Origin: CS4-C045 sp964347545
Lineage (GTDB): Bacteria; Planctomycetota; Planctomycetia; Pirellulales; UBA7805
Direction of reading: 5' to 3'
NCBI GenBank assembly: GCA_964347545.1
Contig: CAYFZZ010000325.1
Coordinates: 1-10,497, forward strand
Length of the DNA: 10,497 nt
In this document: positions 1-6,440 of the stretch, piece by piece
Numbering within the stretch: position 1 is the first letter of the stretch
Layout of the letters: the number at the start of each line of letters is the position of its first letter
The notes under the pieces: model-generated
What the model saw: the letters and a program-made list of their open reading frames with translations, nothing else
Databases searched by the model: none
Told to the model about the DNA's origin: nothing
Position numbers and translations under genes: made by a program

Positions 1-2
1 TG

Positions 3-89
3 TGTTGCAGCAATGGCTTTCCCGTGTCGCTCAACAACAGCTTCTGCGGCAGGCGGGTGGACGAAAGCCTGGCGGGGATGAAGACGTAA
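3..89 (+). CDS. Possible 3' end of an unidentified upstream gene (partial)
   Basis: Reading frame 3 is open from the window edge to a TAA at 87-89 and gives 28 residues ending in DESLAGMKT. Nearly all of its codons (about 24 of 28) end in G or C. The other two forward frames are far less biased over the same bases, and this is the pattern expected of coding DNA in a GC-rich genome. The peptide has three cysteines and an NGFPVSLNN stretch. I do not recognise a family, and the fragment is too short for a function call. It could still be non-coding. Confidence 0.4.
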   Translation, partial: CCSNGFPVSLNNSFCGRRVDESLAGMKT

Positions 90-254
90 CTGGACAGCGG
101 CCGGGAGGCGGGGGGGGGCGTCATCGTATTTTTCCCGGAGTCGGCCTGCCGATCGGGCGATCGAAAAGGCGGCAGAACCGTCTCTTACCCGATTCCCCAG
201 CCGCAGAAAAGGCCGATCTCGCCCAAGGGCTCGGCACGCGGTATCGTGAAAGCG

Positions 255-300
255 GGCCGGCCGCCCCGCTGGGGGTGGGGCAAAATCCCCCCCGCCGGCC
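255..300 (+). other. GC-rich stem-loop with alternative pairings upstream of glmS
   Basis: GGCCGGC at 255-261 is perfectly complementary to GCCGGCC at 294-300. Inside this, GCCCC (263-267) can pair with GGGGC (277-281), or GGGG (277-280) can pair with CCCC (287-290) across a CAAAAT loop. The two inner pairings exclude each other. No T-run follows, so it is not a canonical Rho-independent terminator on the plus strand. It may end the upstream transcript, act in the glmS leader, or be a chance product of GC-rich DNA. Confidence 0.35.
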
Positions 301-333
301 GAAGAAAGGTTACACTAGAGAGATAGGGTTCGA

Positions 334-365
334 CTGGCCGCCTCCGGCGGCCGGGGCCTCCTTTT
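334..365 (+). promoter_or_regulatory. Leader hairpin with short T-run ahead of the glmS RBS
   Basis: GGCCGCC (336-342) and GGCGGCC (346-352) form a perfect 7-bp stem with a TCC loop. A G-U wobble and a C-G pair extend it to 334-354. TTTT follows at 362-365, eight bases after the stem. This resembles a weak intrinsic terminator or attenuator. It lies 27 bases before the glmS start and just before the Shine-Dalgarno site, so it could affect either transcript continuation or ribosome access. The regulatory role is inference. Confidence 0.4.
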
Positions 366-392
366 CCCGTCCAGGCAGGGAGATGTCGATTC

Positions 393-2273
393 ATGTGTGG
401 GATCGTGGGATACATCGGGACCCAAGAGGCAAGCGCGTACCTCATCGAAGGACTCCGCCGGCTGGAGTATCGAGGTTATGACAGCGCAGGCGTGGCGGCG
501 ATCGACCAGGCGGGCCACCTGTCCGTCACCAAGGCCACCGGCCGGGTCGATGACCTGGTGGCACGGCTGAAGGAAGCGCCCATTCCGGGCGCGGTGGGAA
601 TCGGCCACACGCGGTGGGCCACCCATGGGCAACCCTGCGACGAAAACGCCCACCCCCACTTCGGCGCCGGGCACGTCCTGGCCATCGTGCACAATGGTGT
701 CATCGAAAATTACCAGCAAATCAAAGAGCGGCTGATCAACAGAGGACACCAGTTCGAGTCGGCAACCGACAGCGAGGTGCTCGCCCATCTCATCTCGGAT
801 TATCTGGACCAGGCGGGTCTCCTCCAGGGCAACGGCCAGCCGGCCGGCAAGCAGGATTACGATTTTCTGGTCGATGCCGTGCGGGACGCCTTGGGGCAGG
901 TACGCGGGACCTACGGCGTGCTGGTCTTGTTTCGCGATTATCCCCAAACGCTCATCGCCGCTCGCCTGGGCAGCCCCATGGTGATCGGGGTGGGACAGGG
1001 GGAACACTTCATCGCCAGCGATGCCTCCCCGATGGTCGGTCGCACGGACAAGATCGTCTACTTGGCCGACCATGAACTGGCCGTCATCACGCCGGATTCC
1101 CTGAAAGTGCTCCATCGCGATGAAGGCGAGATCTCGCATGCGGTGGAAAAGCTGGAGGTCGACGCCGGCGACGTCCGCCTGGACGGCTACCCGCATTACA
1201 TGTTGAAGGAGATTCACGAACAGCCGGAATCGCTGCGGAATGCGATGCGCGGCCGCTTGAGTGCCGACCATGCCACGGCCGTCTTTGGGGGCCTGAATCT
1301 CGATTCCCAGCGGTTGCGGCAGGTCAACCGGATCTGCTTGACCGCCTGCGGCACCAGCCTCCACGCAGCCATGGTCGGGGAATACCTGATCGAAGAACTG
1401 GCTCGGATTCCGGTCGAGGTCGAATACGCCAGCGAGCTGCGCTACCGCAATCCGCCCATGGACTACAAGACGCTGGTGTTTGCCATCACCCAAAGCGGCG
1501 AAACGGCCGACACCCTGGCCGCTCTGCGAGAATGCAAGCGGAAGGGCCACGCCACCCTGGCCATCTGCAACGTGGTGGGCAGCACCATCGCTCAAGAAGC
1601 CACCGGTGGCATCTATTTGCACGCCGGACCGGAAGTCGGCGTGGCGTCCACCAAAGCCTTCACCTCCCAGTGCGCCGTGCTGGCCATGCTGGCCCTCTAC
1701 TTCGGCCGCCTGCACCACCTCAGCTTCGATGCGGGCCGGCGGATCATCGCCGAACTGCAAAAGCTGCCAGAGCATGTCGAGCAGGCTTTGGAGACCGACC
1801 AGGTGGTCCGGCGGATCGCCGAAAAATACCAGCACTGTGACAACTTCCTCTACCTGGGACGGCAGTACAACTTTCCTACCGCCCTGGAGGGCGCTCTGAA
1901 GCTGAAGGAAATCAGCTACATCCACGCCGAAGGATACCCGGCGGCGGAAATGAAGCACGGACCGATCGCCCTGGTTGACGAAAACACCCCTAGCGTGTTT
2001 CTGATTCCCCAGGGCTTTGTGTACGAAAAGGTGCTGGCCAACATGGAAGAGATCAAGGCGCGGGGAGGACCGGTCATCGCCGTGGTCGGAGACGATGACA
2101 CCCAGGCCGCCCAACTGGCCGACGACCTGATCCACGTCCCCCCCGTGCCGGAATTTCTGCAGCCAATCTTGATGTCCATCCCGCTGCAGCTGCTGGCCTA
2201 CCACATCGCGGTCCTCCGCGGCTGCGATGTCGACAAGCCGCGGAACCTGGCCAAGAGCGTCACGGTGGAGTGA
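393..2273 (+). CDS. glmS: Glutamine--fructose-6-phosphate aminotransferase (isomerizing)
   Basis: GlmS converts fructose 6-phosphate and glutamine to glucosamine 6-phosphate and glutamate. This cytoplasmic step commits sugar to UDP-GlcNAc, and so to peptidoglycan, LPS and glycans. The 626-residue protein starts MCGIVGYIG, and the catalytic cysteine (Cys2, Cys1 after Met removal) fixes the start. The class II glutaminase domain covers about 2-235, with HTRWATHG at 72-79, HNG at 100-102 and Asp126. Two SIS domains follow (about 300-440 and 475-615). They contain ACGTS (318-322), QSGETADT (367-374), KLKEISYIHAE (503-513) and KHGP (521-524). The end, DVDKPRNLAKSVTVE, is the family signature. Glu506, His522 and Lys621 match E. 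coli Glu488, His504 and Lys603. It is 17 residues longer than the E. coli enzyme, mostly through extra residues near 140-157. AGGGAGA at 377-383 is the RBS. Neighbouring genes do not suggest an operon. Confidence 0.98.
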   Translation: MCGIVGYIGTQEASAYLIEGLRRLEYRGYDSAGVAAIDQAGHLSVTKATGRVDDLVARLKEAPIPGAVGIGHTRWATHGQPCDENAHPHFGAGHVLAIVHNGVIENYQQIKERLINRGHQFESATDSEVLAHLISDYLDQAGLLQGNGQPAGKQDYDFLVDAVRDALGQVRGTYGVLVLFRDYPQTLIAARLGSPMVIGVGQGEHFIASDASPMVGRTDKIVYLADHELAVITPDSLKVLHRDEGEISHAVEKLEVDAGDVRLDGYPHYMLKEIHEQPESLRNAMRGRLSADHATAVFGGLNLDSQRLRQVNRICLTACGTSLHAAMVGEYLIEELARIPVEVEYASELRYRNPPMDYKTLVFAITQSGETADTLAALRECKRKGHATLAICNVVGSTIAQEATGGIYLHAGPEVGVASTKAFTSQCAVLAMLALYFGRLHHLSFDAGRRIIAELQKLPEHVEQALETDQVVRRIAEKYQHCDNFLYLGRQYNFPTALEGALKLKEISYIHAEGYPAAEMKHGPIALVDENTPSVFLIPQGFVYEKVLANMEEIKARGGPVIAVVGDDDTQAAQLADDLIHVPPVPEFLQPILMSIPLQLLAYHIAVLRGCDVDKPRNLAKSVTVE

Positions 2274-2279
2274 GCGGCA

Positions 2280-2311
2280 GCGGTTCAGCCGGCGCCTGGG
2301 GTGAACACCGC
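2280..2311. terminator. Imperfect stem-loop between convergent genes
   Basis: The two convergent genes end 49 bases apart. GCGGTTCA (2280-2287) can pair with TGAA (2302-2305) plus CCGC (2308-2311), leaving a two-base bulge, or more simply GCGGT with ACCGC. There is no T-run on either side. A bidirectional terminator is plausible from position, but the sequence support is weak. Confidence 0.3.
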
Positions 2312-2322
2312 GACAAGGGGCC

Positions 2323-3288
2323 CTACCCCCGCCGCTCGACCAACCCCGGCCGCTGGGACCCCGGCCGCCGCCCGCCCCGCCCTCGGAGGGTGGCTGGCAG
2401 GGGACCGCTTTCGCGGCCCGGCCTGCTCGGGGCCGCCCCCACCGGAAGCTCGCCCTCGGCCCTTGCCTGCGGCGGCACCCTCCGCAGATAGGTGTTGTAG
2501 ATCACCAGCAGCTCCCCGCAGGCCTTCCAAAAATCGCGGGGACGGACTTTGGAACCGGGCACGTCCTGCCAGGTGTCCAGCGGCATTTCGTAGAGGGCCT
2601 CGGCCACCTCCCGGCGGCGGCCCGGGCCGGTCAACATCCGCGCCAGCAGTTCGACGTCGAAAATCCAGTTGGTCCGAAAGGGTTCTGCGAACAGCCGCTG
2701 AGTCGCAGGGTCGGCGCGAAACAGTTTGGCGCCGCACTGGGTATCGTAGACGGGCAGGCCCAACGTCCAGGAGACCGTGGTGGCAAACCCGCGTCCCAGC
2801 AGGTGACGCCCGGTGCGCCGCTGGATGTTGCGGCCCAGCATCGGTACCCGCGATCCCAAGATGGCCCGCAACTGCGGGCTGCCGGCCAGCTTGGCTCGGA
2901 AATCCGCAATCACCTCCAGGGGCGTGGCCAGATCGGCGTCCCAGTAGCCGACGTATTTCGCTCCTCCCCCACAGGCCTGCAGAACGCCCCGGCGGACCGC
3001 CTCGGCTTTGCCACAGTTCCGCTCCAGAGACAGCACCTCGACCAGCCGGGGATCGCACTCGCGTAATTCTTCCAGGATGGCCAACGTGTCGTCGCTGCTG
3101 CCGTCATCGACCAACAGCAGGCGGCAGGGCGCCTCGCTGGTCAGGAAGCGGACCACGCAATCGATGTCCAACCGCTGGGCCTCGTTATAGCAGGGGATTA
3201 CGACGGTCGTATCCAGCATGCGCAACGCTACGACGCCGCGATCCAATGTCAAACGTCCGACCAGCGGGTGGGTCGGCACGACCCGCAT
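2323..3288 (-). CDS. Family 2 glycosyltransferase, Alg5/polyprenyl-phosphate glycosyltransferase-like
   Basis: This is a GT-A fold family 2 transferase that probably moves a sugar from a nucleotide donor to polyprenyl phosphate at the cytoplasmic face of the membrane. Motifs in order are VVIPCYNEAQRL (29-40), DDGSSDDT (61-68), NCGKAEAVRRG (91-101), the DXD-type metal site WDADLATPLE (116-125), GSR (145-147) and YDTQCGAKLFR (181-191). The DADLATP and DTQCG-KLF signatures are those of dolichyl-phosphate glucosyltransferase-like enzymes. No transmembrane helix is seen, unlike eukaryotic Alg5. The last 45 or so residues form an Arg/Pro/Gly-rich tail. The start is uncertain. Met24 (codon at 3217-3219) gives the usual family N terminus, MLDTTVVIPCYNE. 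The longer frame keeps high third-position GC, but neither start has a clear RBS. The gene diverges from a GT-C-like membrane protein, and the substrate is unknown. Confidence 0.85.
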   Translation of the reverse strand: MRVVPTHPLVGRLTLDRGVVALRMLDTTVVIPCYNEAQRLDIDCVVRFLTSEAPCRLLLVDDGSSDDTLAILEELRECDPRLVEVLSLERNCGKAEAVRRGVLQACGGGAKYVGYWDADLATPLEVIADFRAKLAGSPQLRAILGSRVPMLGRNIQRRTGRHLLGRGFATTVSWTLGLPVYDTQCGAKLFRADPATQRLFAEPFRTNWIFDVELLARMLTGPGRRREVAEALYEMPLDTWQDVPGSKVRPRDFWKACGELLVIYNTYLRRVPPQARAEGELPVGAAPSRPGRESGPLPATLRGRGGRRPGSQRPGLVERRG

Positions 3289-3349
3289 AACCGGTCCCGC
3301 CCGCCGCCGACCGCCGGCCCGGGAGGACGTTGTGAGCTATGCATAAACG
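3289..3349. promoter_or_regulatory. Divergent intergenic region of the two glycan genes
   Basis: This 61-base gap must drive at least one of the two divergent genes unless promoters lie inside them. GGGAGGA at 3321-3327 is a strong Shine-Dalgarno sequence but lies 22 bases before the ATG at 3350. It is well placed for GTG at 3332, which opens a four-codon frame (MSYA) with TAA at 3344-3346, three bases before the main start. On the minus strand a perfect TTGACA lies at 3252-3247, inside the long reading of the glycosyltransferase. Its best -10 partner is poor (TAGCGT). No promoter is called with confidence. Confidence 0.3.
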
Positions 3350-4987
3350 ATGGCCACGACACGATTCACTGCTGCCGCGGGGGAAACCCCGCTCGCCCCC
3401 CCTCCTGCCCGCCCCACCTGGTGGCGGATCGGGGTGGCCGACCTCCTGCTGCTGGTCCTCGTCCTCGGCATCCTCCAGCACGCGCAAGGATCGATGCTGG
3501 ACGACCCCGGTCTGGGCTGGCACCTGCGGCAGGTGGACGCCATGTGGGCCACGGGAGGCTGGCTGACGCACGACCCGTTCAGCGGCCCCCGCGGCGGGCA
3601 AGCGTGGCGGACCAACCAATGGCTGGGCGACCTGCTGCTGTACCTGGGCTGGTGGTGGGGAGGCCTGGAGGGCATCGCCGCGGTGACCACGCTGGTCCTG
3701 GGGCTGACCTTTCTCCTGCTGTACCAGCTGTTGCTGGCAGACGACGTCCCCTGGCCCCTCGCCTTGGGCTGGACCTTCCTGGCCGCGCTGGGCACGTCGC
3801 TGGCCTGGGTGGCTCGTCCCAACGTCTTGAACCTACCGCTGGTCTTACTGACCGCCTGGACCTTGAACCGTTATCACCGGGGTCGCTGCCGACCACAGCA
3901 GACCTGGTGGCTGGTACCCCTGTTTGCCCTGTGGGCCAATACTCACGGCGGCTTCCTCGCGGGCCTGGTCCTGGGGGGGACGGCGTTGAGCGTGGAGGCG
4001 GGGATCAGCTTGTGGGGCCGAGCCGCCGTGCGGGCAGCCGCTGGGCAGCGGTGTCGGCATCTGGCCGTGCTGGGCATCGCTTGCCTGGCAGCCACCCTGA
4101 TCAACCCCTATGGCTGGACGTTGTACCCCTGGGTATTCCAGCTGTTGGGGAACGAGTTCTTTATGAACCTGCACAGCGAGTGGCTGTCACCCGACTTTCA
4201 CGCGGCGGGTGCGTTTCGTTTTGAGTGGTTGATGTTGGCTTTCCCGGTGCTGTTGGCCTTCAGCCGCCCCCGCTCGATCAGCCTCCTGGCGCTGGTCCAA
4301 TCCCTGGTCTGGCTGCATTTCGCTTGGAATGGCCAGCGGTATGTGGCCTTGTGGGTCATGGTCAGCGTCCCCCTCCTGGCACGGCTCAGCGTCCCCCTCC
4401 TGGTGCGGCTCAACGTCCCGCTCGTCGCCCGCCCGCCGCGGCGGGCCGAGGGGGACGGCCCCCCGAGCCCGTACGGCGGTGCCGCACCCTCGCCGCTGGC
4501 CACCCTCCTCGTCGTGGGCGGTCTGTTGGCCTGGTCCCGCGGCACCGAGGGTTATGCCTGCCACGACCCGGATCGGATCCCCACCGCGGCCCTGCAGTAC
4601 GTCGTCCAGCATCACGCCGGGCAGGTCATCTTCCACGACTACGGCTGGGGCGGCTGGCTGGTCTGGCACGGCTGGCCTTCGCTGAAGAACTGGATTGACG
4701 ACCGGAATGAAGTTCAAGGTCGGGCTCACATCCAGCAGTATTTCCGCATCATGCAGGCGCGGGACGGCTGGCAGGAGGCGCTGGACCGCTACGGTGTCCG
4801 CGTGGTGTGCCTGCGGGCGGACGCGCCGCTGGCCGAGCGGTTGGGGGCGTCCGATGCCTGGCAGCTGCGTTATCGGGACCGCCAGGCGGTGGTCTACGAG
4901 CAGGGGGGGCGGCGGATCGACACAAGCGTCACGATCGTCAAAGGCGGCCGCGGCGACCCGAGCGGCCCTCCCGGTCCAGAACCGTAA
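3350..4987 (+). CDS. Multi-pass membrane protein with GT-C glycosyltransferase-like layout
   Basis: The 545-residue protein has about eight to ten hydrophobic segments, for example 30-43, 93-125, 136-152, 185-215, 237-251, 290-304, 308-322, 330-360 and 382-395. A soluble C-terminal domain follows (about 410-520). After the first helix comes MLDDPGLGWHLR (49-60), then THDPFSGP (73-80) and a TNQWLGDLLL stretch (88-97). This fits a widespread group of uncharacterised bacterial membrane proteins with a DPDLWWHL-type motif in the first outer loop. GT-C enzymes carry acidic catalytic residues in that place, here Asp51/Asp52. The C-terminal domain has DYGWGGWLVW (430-439) and WIDDRNEVQG (448-457), also typical of that group. 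Residues 338-361 are a three-fold octapeptide repeat, followed by a hydrophilic Pro/Gly/Arg-rich loop. The family and start are reasonably supported. Transfer of a lipid-linked sugar is inference from layout and the divergent glycosyltransferase. It ends 59 bases before cpaF. Confidence 0.8.
   Translation: MATTRFTAAAGETPLAPPPARPTWWRIGVADLLLLVLVLGILQHAQGSMLDDPGLGWHLRQVDAMWATGGWLTHDPFSGPRGGQAWRTNQWLGDLLLYLGWWWGGLEGIAAVTTLVLGLTFLLLYQLLLADDVPWPLALGWTFLAALGTSLAWVARPNVLNLPLVLLTAWTLNRYHRGRCRPQQTWWLVPLFALWANTHGGFLAGLVLGGTALSVEAGISLWGRAAVRAAAGQRCRHLAVLGIACLAATLINPYGWTLYPWVFQLLGNEFFMNLHSEWLSPDFHAAGAFRFEWLMLAFPVLLAFSRPRSISLLALVQSLVWLHFAWNGQRYVALWVMVSVPLLARLSVPLLVRLNVPLVARPPRRAEGDGPPSPYGGAAPSPLATLLVVGGLLAWSRGTEGYACHDPDRIPTAALQYVVQHHAGQVIFHDYGWGGWLVWHGWPSLKNWIDDRNEVQGRAHIQQYFRIMQARDGWQEALDRYGVRVVCLRADAPLAERLGASDAWQLRYRDRQAVVYEQGGRRIDTSVTIVKGGRGDPSGPPGPEP
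4361..4432 (+). repeat. In-frame 24-bp tandem repeat, three copies
   Basis: Units at 4361-4384, 4385-4408 and 4409-4432 encode VSVPLLAR, LSVPLLVR and LNVPLVAR. Units 1 and 2 agree at 21 of 24 bases, and units 2 and 3 at 17 of 24. The repeat lies inside a hydrophobic part of the membrane protein and preserves the frame, which suggests local duplication followed by drift. Confidence 0.85.
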
Positions 4988-5046
4988 GCTATCCTTGCTG
5001 CGAGAAGTGCTTTGGCGAACACCCTTTTTCCCCACGAACGAAGAAC

Positions 5047-6357
5047 ATGAGAAGCTCGGTACTGCAGTCGCGCAAAGACGATTCAGATTTTGAAGCCGTC
5101 AAACGTCGCATTCACGGCAAGCTGGTCGACAAACTGGACTTGTCACGGATCGGCGAGATGGAGGGAGAAACCCTGCGGCGGGAGATCCGCATGGTGATTG
5201 AGCATCTTTGCAACGGCGAAGACATGATGCTCAACCGCAACGAACGCGAGAGCCTCATCGAGGAGGTGTTGGACGAAACGTTCGGGCTGGGCCCCCTGGA
5301 GATGCTTTTGAAGGACGCCACGATCAGCGACATCCTGATCAACGGGCCAAAGAATGTCTACGTGGAACGCAAGGGTCAAATGGAAAAGACCAATTGCGTT
5401 TTTCGCGACAACAATCACTTGATGCAAATCATCGACCGGATTGTCTCCAAGGTCGGACGCCGCGTGGACGAGACCTGTCCCATGGTGGATGCTCGGCTGA
5501 CCGACGGTTCGCGCGTCAACGCGATTATTCCCCCGCTGGCCCTGGACGGGGCCAGCGTGTCGATTCGCCGGTTCGGTTCCAATCCGCTGAAACTGGAAGA
5601 CCTGCTGAACTTCAAGGCCTTCACACCGGAAATGGTGATGCTGCTGGAAGGTTCCATCAAAGCTCGCTTGAACTGCATCGTTTCTGGCGGGACCGGTTCC
5701 GGAAAAACCACGCTGCTGAACACGTTGTCCAGCTTCATTTCCAACCGGGACCGGATCGTGACCATCGAAGATGCCGCTGAATTGCAGCTGCAGCAGGATC
5801 ACGTGGTGCGGCTGGAGACCCGCCCGGCCAACATCGAGGGCAAAGGGCAAATCTCGGCCACGGATCTGGTCAAAAACGCCCTGCGGATGCGTCCGGAACG
5901 GATCATCATCGGCGAATGCCGCGGCCCCGAAACCTTGGACATGTTGCAGGCCATGAACACGGGCCACGAGGGGTCGCTGACGACCCTCCACGCCAATACT
6001 CCGCGGGACGCCCTGGCGCGGATTGAAACGATGATAATGATGGCCGGCTTCGAATTGCCGCTGAAGGCCATGCGTCAACAGATCGCCAGTTCCGTGGACC
6101 TGATCATTCAGGCCAGCCGCTTGCAAGGCGGCGTCCGCCGAGTGACCTACATCAGCGAGGTGGTGGGGATGGAGCAGGATACGATCGTGATGCAGGACAT
6201 TTACCGGTACGAGCAGGTGGGGGTGGACGAGTCGGGCCGAGCTCGGGGGAGGTTTGTGTCCACCGGCATTCGTCCCACGTTTATGGATCGCCTGGAACAA
6301 GCCGGGGTGCGTCTGCCCAGCAGCGCGTTCCGCGAGCGGGTGATGATGGAGGATTAG
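5047..6357 (+). CDS. cpaF: Tad/Flp pilus assembly ATPase CpaF (TadA)
   Basis: CpaF is the cytoplasmic hexameric ATPase of the VirB11/PilT secretion superfamily that powers Tad pilus assembly through TadB/TadC. The 436-residue protein is full length. The N-terminal domain has FEAVKRRIHGKLVDKLDL (15-32), ERESLIEEVLDETFGLGPLE (66-85), DILINGP (95-101), VYVERKG (104-110) and PMVDARLTDGSRVNAIIPP (145-163). The ATPase core has Walker A GGTGSGKTT (214-222, Lys220), the Asp box TIEDAAELQ (239-247), VRLETRPANIEGKG (254-267), Walker B RIIIGECRG (285-293, Glu290) and the His box GHEGSLTTLHAN (306-317). The start is the only in-frame ATG that fits. A longer frame opens at 4807 but would overlap the upstream gene by 180 bases. 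The RBS is weak. tadB follows after 83 bases, consistent with one transcript. TadZ/CpaE and the secretin gene, often upstream, are absent. Confidence 0.96.
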   Translation: MRSSVLQSRKDDSDFEAVKRRIHGKLVDKLDLSRIGEMEGETLRREIRMVIEHLCNGEDMMLNRNERESLIEEVLDETFGLGPLEMLLKDATISDILINGPKNVYVERKGQMEKTNCVFRDNNHLMQIIDRIVSKVGRRVDETCPMVDARLTDGSRVNAIIPPLALDGASVSIRRFGSNPLKLEDLLNFKAFTPEMVMLLEGSIKARLNCIVSGGTGSGKTTLLNTLSSFISNRDRIVTIEDAAELQLQQDHVVRLETRPANIEGKGQISATDLVKNALRMRPERIIIGECRGPETLDMLQAMNTGHEGSLTTLHANTPRDALARIETMIMMAGFELPLKAMRQQIASSVDLIIQASRLQGGVRRVTYISEVVGMEQDTIVMQDIYRYEQVGVDESGRARGRFVSTGIRPTFMDRLEQAGVRLPSSAFRERVMMED

Positions 6358-6365
6358 TCCCCGAC

Positions 6366-6420
6366 CTGATCCCGCGGCGGGTATTTCCGCCAGCTGGCGG
6401 ATCGTCACCATCCCTTGGTG
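6366..6420 (+). other. Palindrome and stem-loop between cpaF and tadB
   Basis: TCCGCCAGCTGGCGGA at 6386-6401 is a perfect 16-bp palindrome. CCCGCGGCGGG at 6371-6381 just upstream could pair with parts of it, giving alternative folds. CACCA (6406-6410) and TGGTG (6416-6420) then form a 5-bp stem with loop TCCCT, ending one base before the tadB Shine-Dalgarno-like AGAGGA (6422-6427). No T-run follows, so intrinsic termination is unlikely. RNA processing, mRNA stabilisation, control of tadB translation and protein binding to the palindrome are all possible. Confidence 0.5.
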
Positions 6421-6440
6421 CAGAGGACAAGCAAAGCAAC

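Larger units (their letters stand above)
90..392 (+). other. Intergenic region and probable glmS leader
   Basis: These 303 bases hold no convincing gene. There is a run of nine G at 110-118 and a run of seven C at 287-293. Two GC-rich stem-loops are listed separately (255-300 and 334-354). TACACT at 311-316 matches four of six bases of a sigma-70 -10 box, but no good -35 box lies 16-18 bases upstream, so I do not call a promoter. A Shine-Dalgarno sequence, AGGGAGA at 377-383, sits nine bases before the glmS ATG. The conserved core of the glmS ribozyme was looked for by eye and not seen. Confidence 0.6.

Noticed and set aside
90..392. glmS ribozyme/riboswitch
   Set aside because: The conserved core sequences were not found by eye. 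A covariance search was not possible, so a divergent form cannot be fully excluded.
315..2204. 629-residue open frame on the minus strand across glmS
   Set aside because: It is the antisense shadow of glmS, which has every catalytic residue. High third-position GC removes stop codons from the complementary frame. The product has no recognisable domain.
2301..3290. Plus-strand 329-residue and minus-strand 257-residue frames overlapping the glycosyltransferase
   Set aside because: Both are Arg/Pro/Gly-rich low-complexity translations. The overlapping minus frame has the full set of family 2 glycosyltransferase motifs.
4807..5046. N-terminal extension of CpaF from a start at 4807
   Set aside because: It would overlap the membrane protein gene by 180 bases, and its residues are low-complexity. 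CpaF homology begins just after the ATG at 5047.
6386..6401. Intrinsic terminator between cpaF and tadB
   Set aside because: The palindrome is strong, but no T-run follows and the genes work in one machine, so termination here is unlikely.
5143..6411. 422-residue open frame on the minus strand across cpaF
   Set aside because: The plus strand encodes a complete CpaF with Walker A, Walker B, Asp and His boxes. The reverse product looks like no known family.
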